A DNA stretch of 14,927 nucleotides from contig JAQGPE010000238.1 of NCBI GenBank assembly GCA_028293225.1, forward strand, positions 1-14,927, given 5' to 3'. Positions 1-6,448 of the stretch are shown in pieces. Under the pieces are notes generated by a model. The model ran no database searches. It worked only from the letters and a program-made list of their open reading frames with translations, and was not told the origin of the DNA. Each line of letters opens with the position of its first letter. Position 1 is the stretch's first letter. The position numbers and the translations under genes are program-made. The stretch is from Akkermansiaceae bacterium. Lineage in GTDB: Bacteria > Verrucomicrobiota > Verrucomicrobiia > Verrucomicrobiales > Akkermansiaceae.

Positions 1-439
1 TGGCGAAGTCCTTGAAGCGCTCCTTGATCTGTTCTGGAGAGAGGACCTCCTTGTGGGTCGCCAGGCTCCACTTGAAGCCGTAGGGATCGCTCACGGAGCC
101 CATGCGGTCGCCCCAGAACTGGTCACTGACGGGCATGCGCTCCTTGGCCCCGGCTTCGATCGCCCGGGCTTGGGCGCTGTCGGCGTCCGGGACGTAGAGC
201 ACGATGGTGATCGGACAGCCGCCGATGGTTTCCGGCGACAGCGCGCCCCAGTCAGGGAACTCGTCCGACATCATGATGACCGAGTCACCGATCTTGATCT
301 CGGCGTGCATGAGTTCGCCGCCCGGTCCTTCAAGGCGGTATCGCTCCTCGGCGCCAAAGGCGCGCTTGTAGAACTCCAGCGCTTCGGCAGCGCCCTTGAT
401 GGTGAGGGAGGTGATCGCGGTCTGGGTGATGTCGCTCAT
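1..439 (-). CDS. VOC-family (PhnB/glyoxalase-like) protein, 3' end cut by window edge
   Basis: The minus strand reads open from an ATG at 439 to the window edge, giving 146 residues with no stop. The protein begins MSDITQTAITSLTIKGAAEA and continues with LEFYKRAFGAEE (about 21-32), HAEIKIGDS (45-53) and SDEFPDWG (58-65). It then has DQFWGDRMGSVSDPYGFKW (106-124) and a tail SPEQIKERF. This order of blocks is typical of PhnB-like vicinal-oxygen-chelate proteins of about 140-160 residues, so only a few residues are likely missing. Known members have a paired beta-alpha-beta-beta-beta fold. Many bind a metal or small ligand, but the substrate of this subgroup is usually unknown, so no reaction is assigned. 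It is cytoplasmic, with no signal peptide. There is no Shine-Dalgarno sequence before the ATG. It is divergent from the peptidase gene at 571, and I see no functional link between them. Confidence 0.88.
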   Translation of the reverse strand, partial: MSDITQTAITSLTIKGAAEALEFYKRAFGAEERYRLEGPGGELMHAEIKIGDSVIMMSDEFPDWGALSPETIGGCPITIVLYVPDADSAQARAIEAGAKERMPVSDQFWGDRMGSVSDPYGFKWSLATHKEVLSPEQIKERFKDFA

Positions 440-570
440 GAGGAAGAGGTCTTGGGTTCAGCTATACCAGTCGCGGCAGCACGGGAGGCAGGCAAGAAGA
501 AATGAAGAAGCGGAGACGAGGACACTCCCTCGTCTTGCGGGAATCCGGGCGGCCTGATTGTCTGAACCCC

Positions 571-1770
571 ATGAAATGGGTGGGGATCGGTCTGGTGTTT
601 CTGTCGGTGACGGGCAGTGCTCTGGCGGTTGACCCCGCGTCGCCGGAGAGCTCCGGAAAACGGCGCTGGATAGCCCTTTATGCGCCGCCCTTGCGCGTGG
701 CGCTGAAGCCATTGTCGGAGCGTCGCCGCCGGGCGGGATACGAGGTGGAGGAGGTCGTGGCCACTGCGGAGTCATTGCCGCGAATCACCGAGCGGATCGA
801 GGAATTGAAGAAATCTCCGCGGCCGGGCGATTGCGTGGTGATCGTGGGAGCGCTGGCGGCGGCCAGGGACCAGTCCTCGGATTGCGTGCTGGATTTGTGG
901 AAGGGGAGCCGTGGGAGGATGGCGGGCCGCCCTGCCGACAACCGGCTGGGATTGGACTCCGCTACAGGTCTGCCATCGCTCACCGTCTGGAGACTGCCGG
1001 CGGCATCCCCGGATGAACTTGCGACGATGGTCGGGAAGATCGCCGCCTATGAGGACCAGGGCAACGTTTCGAATGGCCGCATCCTCTGCATCACGGGCAA
1101 TCCCATGCCCGGAAATGAGGAGTCGAAGATGGCCAACAGTTTCATCATCGCGGAGGCCAGGGAGATGCAGGCGAAGCTCGATCCGGCCTGGCAGCTGAGT
1201 GGTGTCGCCGACGTCGCAGGGCATCCGTTTGCCAGCGCTCATGAGGAGTTCCGGACCAGGGTGAGGGAGTCGCTGCAGCTGCCGTGGGAGGTGCTGGCGG
1301 TCTTTGGCCACTCCGGGCCGGACGGCCTGTGGTCGAAGGATGCTTTCAGTCTAACAGAATCGGATTGGCAGGGATTGAAGCAAGCCGGCACACGGGGGAT
1401 TTTCTTCTGCTGCGGCTGCTTCGGCATGGCGCATCAGTCCGCCTATGAAGTTGCCGCGGTCCGATCTCCGGCAGGTCCCGTAGCTGCCATAGGGGCAAGT
1501 GGCGAAAGCTGGTCGGCGATGGGCTTTCTGGCGGGCAATGGCCTGGCGGCATGTTTCGCGAAAGCGGAGGGCCCGGCAACGGTGGGGGAGTGGTGGCGCA
1601 GCGTGCAGGCGGGTCTCGCCGCGGGCGCGATTTCGCCCCTGAAGTTCGTCGCCTTTGACCAGGTGGACGGAACCAAGGGCAAAGTGCCGCTGAAGGATCA
1701 GCGCTTGGAACATCTCGAAATGTGGAGCTTGCTCGGAGATCCCGCGACGGTGATGCCGAAGGCGCCCTGA
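571..1770 (+). CDS. Exported caspase-fold cysteine peptidase, gingipain (C25)-like, stand-alone
   Basis: This is a 399-residue protein read from ATG 571. Residues 1-19 form a Sec signal peptide (MKWVGIGLVFLSV then TGSALA, cut before VDP). An in-frame ATG at 502 with GGAGG at 484-488 would add 23 basic residues before the signal, and I consider it less likely. Clan CD/C25 hallmarks seen: VWRLPA plus KIAAYED (139-162), matching the gingipain 'GRlPa..KiiaYE' block; the probable catalytic His in VFGHSG (H247); the probable catalytic Cys in FFCCGCFG (C280 or C281); GPVAAIGASGESW (302-314); and the terminal LLGDPATVMP. The His-to-Cys spacing of 33-34 resembles gingipain R. Predicted role: cleavage of peptides after export. 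The protein ends right after the GDPA block, so it lacks the Ig-like and type IX sorting domains of gingipains. The specificity, and which cysteine acts, cannot be told. The upstream 440-570 stretch holds no recognisable promoter. Confidence 0.72.
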   Translation: MKWVGIGLVFLSVTGSALAVDPASPESSGKRRWIALYAPPLRVALKPLSERRRRAGYEVEEVVATAESLPRITERIEELKKSPRPGDCVVIVGALAAARDQSSDCVLDLWKGSRGRMAGRPADNRLGLDSATGLPSLTVWRLPAASPDELATMVGKIAAYEDQGNVSNGRILCITGNPMPGNEESKMANSFIIAEAREMQAKLDPAWQLSGVADVAGHPFASAHEEFRTRVRESLQLPWEVLAVFGHSGPDGLWSKDAFSLTESDWQGLKQAGTRGIFFCCGCFGMAHQSAYEVAAVRSPAGPVAAIGASGESWSAMGFLAGNGLAACFAKAEGPATVGEWWRSVQAGLAAGAISPLKFVAFDQVDGTKGKVPLKDQRLEHLEMWSLLGDPATVMPKAP

Positions 1771-1792
1771 TGTGCGCCGAAGCATTCGCTCT

Positions 1793-1810
1793 GTCACCCT
1801 TATGGGTGAC
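1793..1810. repeat. Perfect short hairpin after the peptidase gene
   Basis: GTCACCC (1793-1799), a four-base loop TTAT, and GGGTGAC (1804-1810) form a perfect 7-bp stem 22 bases after the peptidase stop. There is no following T-run, so it is not a canonical intrinsic terminator. It could be a terminator of the U-less type, an mRNA 3' stabiliser, or a protein-binding dyad upstream of the next gene. The rest of 1771-1926 shows no convincing promoter or ribosome binding site. Confidence 0.45.
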
Positions 1811-1926
1811 TATCCAGGGTGAAGAAAAGCTGGCCGGATGGTGCGGCCTACTGCGTCGATCCCGGCACCTTCAGCTGGTGAATAAATCCATATTTCCCGC
1901 AGGATTTCAGGCCTACACCGCGTTTA

Positions 1927-4900
1927 ATGATCATGACCTTCACCCGATTCTTATCCCTCGGCATTGCTGGCGCTTCTGTCGCCTGCGTGAGTTCCGCGCT
2001 GGCCGCGGACGCTCTCGTGCAGCTGAAAAAAGGGGATAATGTGGCCATCGTCGGCAGCGGACTTGCCGACCGTCAACAGCACTACGCCTGGCTCGAAACC
2101 TTCATCCACCGCGCCTACCCGGACCTCGACCTGACGGTGCGCAATTTCGGCTTCGCCGCTGACGAGGTGAATGTCCATCCGCGCTCCGACGAGGTTCCGA
2201 ACATCGAGTATTTCCTCTCGATGAAGAAGGGCGATAGCACCTTGGCCGGCCACCCCGAGGTCATCTACAAGGCGGGCACGGATTTCGGCGCGGATGTGAT
2301 CTTCGCCTATTGGGGATTCAACGAATCCTTCCACGGACCCGAGGGCCTGGAAAAGTACAAGGGCGAACTGGGTGACTACCTGGAGCATCTGAAATCCGCC
2401 AACTACAGCGGCAAGGGCGCGCCACGAGTGGTCCTGTTCTCGCCGATCGCCAACGAGGACATCAAGAATCCGAACTATCCGGACGGTTCCGCCAACAACG
2501 GCAATCTGGAGCTTTACACCAAGGCGATGGCCGAGGTGGCGCAGGCGAAAGGGGTGCCTTTCGTGGATCTTTTCACACCGTCCAAGGAACTCTATGCCAA
2601 GGCGACGGCTCCTCTCACCATCAATGGCATTCATCTAACAGAAGCGGGCGACCGGCAGCTGGCCCCGGTGCAGTTCAAGGCGCTCTTCGGCCAGGAGCCG
2701 CCGGCAGTCGATGATCCGCTGGTCGCGAAGATCCGCGCCGCGGTGCTCGACAAGAACACCGAGTGGCACCACCGCTACCGCACGGTCGATCAGTACAACA
2801 TTTACGGCGAACGCTCCCGCATCTCCTACGCCGGCGTGACGAACGCCAAGACACTGGGCGAAGAAATGGCGCAGCGTGACGTGAAGGCAGCCAACCGCGA
2901 CAAGCGGATCTGGGCGGTGGCCAAGGGCGGCGACCTGAAGGTGACCGACGACAACCTGCCGCCGGTCAATCTGGTGCCTTCCAATGAGAAAGGCGACGAT
3001 CCCTATCTCAGCGGCGAGGACGCGATCAAGACGGTGAAGATGGCCGCCGGTACCAAGCTGGAGTTCATCGCTTCCGAAGTCGAAATCCCGGAACTCGTCA
3101 ATCCGGTGCAAATGAACTTCGACACCAAGGGCCGCCTGTGGGTCTCGGTGTGGCCGAACTATCCGGAGACTTCACCGACGACGAAGACCTTCGACAAGAT
3201 CCTGGTTTTCGACCTCGATCCGAAGACCGTCAAGATCGTCAAGACCACCACCTTCATGGACGGGCTGAACTGTCCGACCGGTTTCCAGTTCTACAAGGAT
3301 GGCATCCTGCTCATGCAGTCGCCGGATCTGTGGTACGTGCGGGATACCGATGGCGACGGCAAGGCCGACTGGAAGGAGCGCGTGCTGGACGGACTCGACG
3401 CCGCGGATTCCCACCACGAGACCAACTCGATGTGCCTGGAGCCGGGCGGCGCGGTCTACCTCAACGACGGCGTTTTCCACCGCAGCAATGTGGAGACCTT
3501 CAACGGCCCGATCCGCAACCAGAACGGCGCGATCTATCGCTATGAGCCAGTGACCGGCAAGTTCATGCGTCACGCGGCCTATGGCTTTGCCAACCCGCAC
3601 GGCCGGGTCTTCGACTATTGGGGCAACGACCTGCTGACGGACGCGACCGGCAACGACAACTACTTCGGTCCGGCGATGAGCGGTCATCTCGACAGCGGCT
3701 CGCACCCGGGAATGAATACTTTCTGGAACCGGCCGTCGCGTCCGTGTCCAGGCACCGCGATCCTGACCAGCCGCCATTTCCCGGATGACTGGCAGGGCCG
3801 GTTCCTCAATTGCAACGTGATCAGCGTGCAGGGGATCTTCCAGGCGAAGCTCAGCGAGGACGGCTCCGGCATCAAGGGCGAGACCCTCGACAATCTGATG
3901 GCCGCAGACCTGGCCAAGAATCCGAATTTCCGCCCGTCCGGAGTGGCGGTGGCGCCGGATGGTTCGCTCTACATGATGGACTGGTCGCAGATGCTGATCG
4001 GCCACCTGCAGCACCACCTGCGCGATCCGAAACGCGACCACCAGCACGGCCGCATCTATCGCGTCACCTATGAGGGCCGTCCTTTGCTGGTTCCGAAGAA
4101 GATCGACGGCCAGCCGGTCCCGGCGCTGCTCGATCTGCTGAAGGAGCCTGAGAACGATGTGCGGATGCGGGCGAAAATCGAGCTCGGCAAGCGCGAGTCG
4201 AAGGAGGTCATCGCGGCTCTCAATACCTGGGTCGCCGCCTTGAATCCGAAAGAGCCGGCCTACGAGCATAACCTCCTTGAGGCGTTGTGGGTGCACCAGT
4301 GGCACAATGTGGTGGATCTGAATCTCCTGAAGCGCGTGCTGAACTCGCCGGATCCACGCGCCCGGGCTCAGGGCGTGCGGGTGATCGGTTACTGGAGCGA
4401 TCGCGTGCCGGATGCTCTCACCCTGCTGAAAACCGCTGCCGACGATCAGGCGCCGCGGGTCCGTCTGGAGGCAGTCCGCGTGGCCAGTTTCTTCCGCGTC
4501 TGGGAGGCTGCGGACGTCGCGCTCGCCGCCCTGAAGCACCCGACCGACTACTACATCAACTATTGCCTGAAGGAGACGATGCGCCAGCTCACCCCCTGGT
4601 GGCAGGCGGCCATTTCCGCCGGCAAGCCGCTGGCTGGAGACAATCCCGCGGGCATCGAGTACGTGATGGATTCCGTCAGTAGCGCGGATCTGGCGAAGCT
4701 GCCGAAGTCGGCCTCGACGCTGACGGCGATGCTGACCCGCTCCGATGTTCCTCAAGCCAGCCGTCTCAGCGCCTTGGCAGATCTGGCCAAACTGAAGAAT
4801 GCCTCACAACTGAATACGCTGCTGGCCGTGCTGGCTCCGATCGCCGGCAACGGCGGCACGGCGGCGACCGATCTGTGCAAGCTGATTCTCCTTCAACCGG

Positions 4901-6351
4901 TGGCGGACTTGAAAGCGTCCCGCGCGACGCTCCAGCAGCTGGCGGGAGGCAAGAACGTGGCCCTGGTGCGTGAGACCGCGCTGGCGGCTCTGATCACGGT
5001 GGATGGCAACATTACCCCCACCTGGAACGAAGCGGCGAAATCACCCGGAGCGCTGACCGATTTCCTCGAGGCTCTGCCGATGGTGGCGGATGCCGGCGTG
5101 CGGGCTTCGGCCTTTGACAAGGTGATGCCCCTGCTTTCCACGCTGCCGCCGCAGGTCAATGCGGCGCTGGCCAAGCAGAAGGAAGGCAATGCCCGCTATG
5201 TCCGGATCGAGCTGCCCCGCAAGGGCACGCTGACCCTGGCGGAGGTGGAGGTCTTTGCGAATGGCAAGAACGTCGCACCGGGCGGCTCGGCCCGGCAGTC
5301 GACGACGTCCAATGGCGGCGACGCCAGCCGCGCAATCGACGGCAAGACGGATCCCACCTTTGAGTCCGGCACGCAGACTCACAGTGCGGAAGGCGAGGAC
5401 CATCCGTGGTGGGAGGTCGATCTGAAAAAAGATCAGCCGGTTTCCGCGGTGGCCGTCTGGAACCGCGCTGGCTACGAAGATCGCCTGAAGGGCTTCACTC
5501 TCACGGTGCTGGATGCCGACCGGAAAGAGATCTTCAAGCAGGGCGATAATCCAGCCCCGCGTCTAAGCAGCCGCATCGATGTCACGACCGATCCGGTTGG
5601 CGATATCCGCCGCTCGGCGATCCACGCGCTGACCAGCCTGGGCAAGGCTCCGGACCAGGTCTTTGCCGGACTGGTGGGTCTGATCAGGAAGGGCGACCAG
5701 ATCGTTCCAGCTGCCAGGGCGATCTCCGAACTGCCTCACACCGCCTGGTCGAAGGAGCTCGCTGATCCCGCCGCGGCGGGTCTGGTGACCTGGGCCGGCA
5801 AGGTGCCTACGGAAGACCGGACTTCGCAGGACTACACGGAAGTGGTGCAGGTGGCCAATGACCTGACCGGTCTGATGACTCCCGACCGCGCCGCCACCGC
5901 CCGCAAGGTGCTGAAGGATCTGCGTGTGAATGTCTTCGTCGTGAAGACCGTCCGCGAGCAACTCCGCTACGACACCCCGCGCCTCGTCGTGGAAGCCGGC
6001 AAGCCGCTGCAGGTGATCTTCGAGAACATGGACGCCATGCCGCACAACCTGGTGTTCGTGCAGCCCGGCACCTTCCAGGCCGTCGCCACGGACGTGCAGA
6101 CGCAGGCTCCGGACAAGCTCGACAGCAAGGGTCGCGCCTACGTTCCGGAAGGCGATCCCCGGGTCATCGCCGCGACCAAACTCATCGAGTCCGGCCAGAA
6201 GGAAACGCTCAGCCTGACCGCGCCGGACAAGGAAGGTGAATACGAATACGTCTGCACCTTCCCCGGCCACTGGGCGATCATGCACGGCAAGCTGATCGTC
6301 ACCAAAGACGTCGACGCTTACCTGCAGGCCAATCCTGAGCCAGGCAAGTAA
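1927..6351 (+). CDS. Exported SGNH-like / PVC-type dehydrogenase / HEAT / discoidin / cupredoxin fusion
   Basis: This is a 1474-residue protein with a signal peptide (1-26 or 27, cut in SSALAADAL). Residues about 35-255 are an SGNH-hydrolase-like fold (VGSGLADR 42-49, WGFNES 129-134, NGIHLTEAG 233-241). About 365-715 is a beta-propeller of the sorbosone-dehydrogenase 'Piru_Ver' type (ELVNPVQMNFDTKGRLWVS; FANPHGR; RPSGVAVAPDGSLYMMDW). About 730-1085 and 1222-1335 are HEAT-like helices (for example PRVRLEAVRVASF). About 1089-1220 is an F5/8C (discoidin)-like domain. About 1336-1462 is an azurin/plastocyanin-like domain with type-1 copper ligands H1373, C1443, H1448 and M1452 in azurin spacing (Cys-x4-His-x3-Met). 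Likely role: periplasmic oxidation of a sugar or alcohol, with electrons passed to copper. No CxxCH heme motif is present, although one is common at the C-terminus of this family. ATG 1927 was taken as the start; ATG 1933 is equally possible. The substrate is unknown. Confidence 0.85.
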   Translation: MIMTFTRFLSLGIAGASVACVSSALAADALVQLKKGDNVAIVGSGLADRQQHYAWLETFIHRAYPDLDLTVRNFGFAADEVNVHPRSDEVPNIEYFLSMKKGDSTLAGHPEVIYKAGTDFGADVIFAYWGFNESFHGPEGLEKYKGELGDYLEHLKSANYSGKGAPRVVLFSPIANEDIKNPNYPDGSANNGNLELYTKAMAEVAQAKGVPFVDLFTPSKELYAKATAPLTINGIHLTEAGDRQLAPVQFKALFGQEPPAVDDPLVAKIRAAVLDKNTEWHHRYRTVDQYNIYGERSRISYAGVTNAKTLGEEMAQRDVKAANRDKRIWAVAKGGDLKVTDDNLPPVNLVPSNEKGDDPYLSGEDAIKTVKMAAGTKLEFIASEVEIPELVNPVQMNFDTKGRLWVSVWPNYPETSPTTKTFDKILVFDLDPKTVKIVKTTTFMDGLNCPTGFQFYKDGILLMQSPDLWYVRDTDGDGKADWKERVLDGLDAADSHHETNSMCLEPGGAVYLNDGVFHRSNVETFNGPIRNQNGAIYRYEPVTGKFMRHAAYGFANPHGRVFDYWGNDLLTDATGNDNYFGPAMSGHLDSGSHPGMNTFWNRPSRPCPGTAILTSRHFPDDWQGRFLNCNVISVQGIFQAKLSEDGSGIKGETLDNLMAADLAKNPNFRPSGVAVAPDGSLYMMDWSQMLIGHLQHHLRDPKRDHQHGRIYRVTYEGRPLLVPKKIDGQPVPALLDLLKEPENDVRMRAKIELGKRESKEVIAALNTWVAALNPKEPAYEHNLLEALWVHQWHNVVDLNLLKRVLNSPDPRARAQGVRVIGYWSDRVPDALTLLKTAADDQAPRVRLEAVRVASFFRVWEAADVALAALKHPTDYYINYCLKETMRQLTPWWQAAISAGKPLAGDNPAGIEYVMDSVSSADLAKLPKSASTLTAMLTRSDVPQASRLSALADLAKLKNASQLNTLLAVLAPIAGNGGTAATDLCKLILLQPVADLKASRATLQQLAGGKNVALVRETALAALITVDGNITPTWNEAAKSPGALTDFLEALPMVADAGVRASAFDKVMPLLSTLPPQVNAALAKQKEGNARYVRIELPRKGTLTLAEVEVFANGKNVAPGGSARQSTTSNGGDASRAIDGKTDPTFESGTQTHSAEGEDHPWWEVDLKKDQPVSAVAVWNRAGYEDRLKGFTLTVLDADRKEIFKQGDNPAPRLSSRIDVTTDPVGDIRRSAIHALTSLGKAPDQVFAGLVGLIRKGDQIVPAARAISELPHTAWSKELADPAAAGLVTWAGKVPTEDRTSQDYTEVVQVANDLTGLMTPDRAATARKVLKDLRVNVFVVKTVREQLRYDTPRLVVEAGKPLQVIFENMDAMPHNLVFVQPGTFQAVATDVQTQAPDKLDSKGRAYVPEGDPRVIAATKLIESGQKETLSLTAPDKEGEYEYVCTFPGHWAIMHGKLIVTKDVDAYLQANPEPGK

Positions 6352-6384
6352 GGTCTCCTGTTAAAGAAACAGCTTCCAAGGAAA

Positions 6385-6429
6385 GAGGGGCGGCCTCCGG
6401 TTTGCACAAGCAACTGGGAGCCGCCCCTC
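6385..6429. terminator. Hairpin between convergent genes
   Basis: GAGGGGCGGC (6385-6394) and GCCGCCCCTC (6420-6429) form a perfect 10-bp GC-rich stem with a 25-base loop. It lies between the stop of the dehydrogenase fusion (6351, plus strand) and the stop of the metallophosphoesterase (6449, minus strand). In the minus direction the stem is followed by TTTCCTT, a weak T-rich run. In the plus direction there is none. It probably ends transcription for the minus-strand gene and perhaps for both. Confidence 0.65.
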
Positions 6430-6448
6430 AATGTTGATCAGGGGGCGT

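Noticed and set aside
53..505. 150-codon plus-strand frame at the left edge
   Set aside because: The minus strand encodes a clear VOC-family protein over the same bases; the plus translation has no recognisable motif.
502..570. Upstream start of the peptidase at 502 with GGAGG nearby
   Set aside because: The GGAGG-to-ATG spacing is long (13 bases). The start at 571 gives a clean signal peptide. It is kept only as an alternative.
3172..4755. 527-codon open frame on the minus strand opposite the dehydrogenase fusion
   Set aside because: It is a low-complexity shadow frame rich in Arg, His and Val. The plus strand encodes recognisable propeller and HEAT motifs through the whole stretch.
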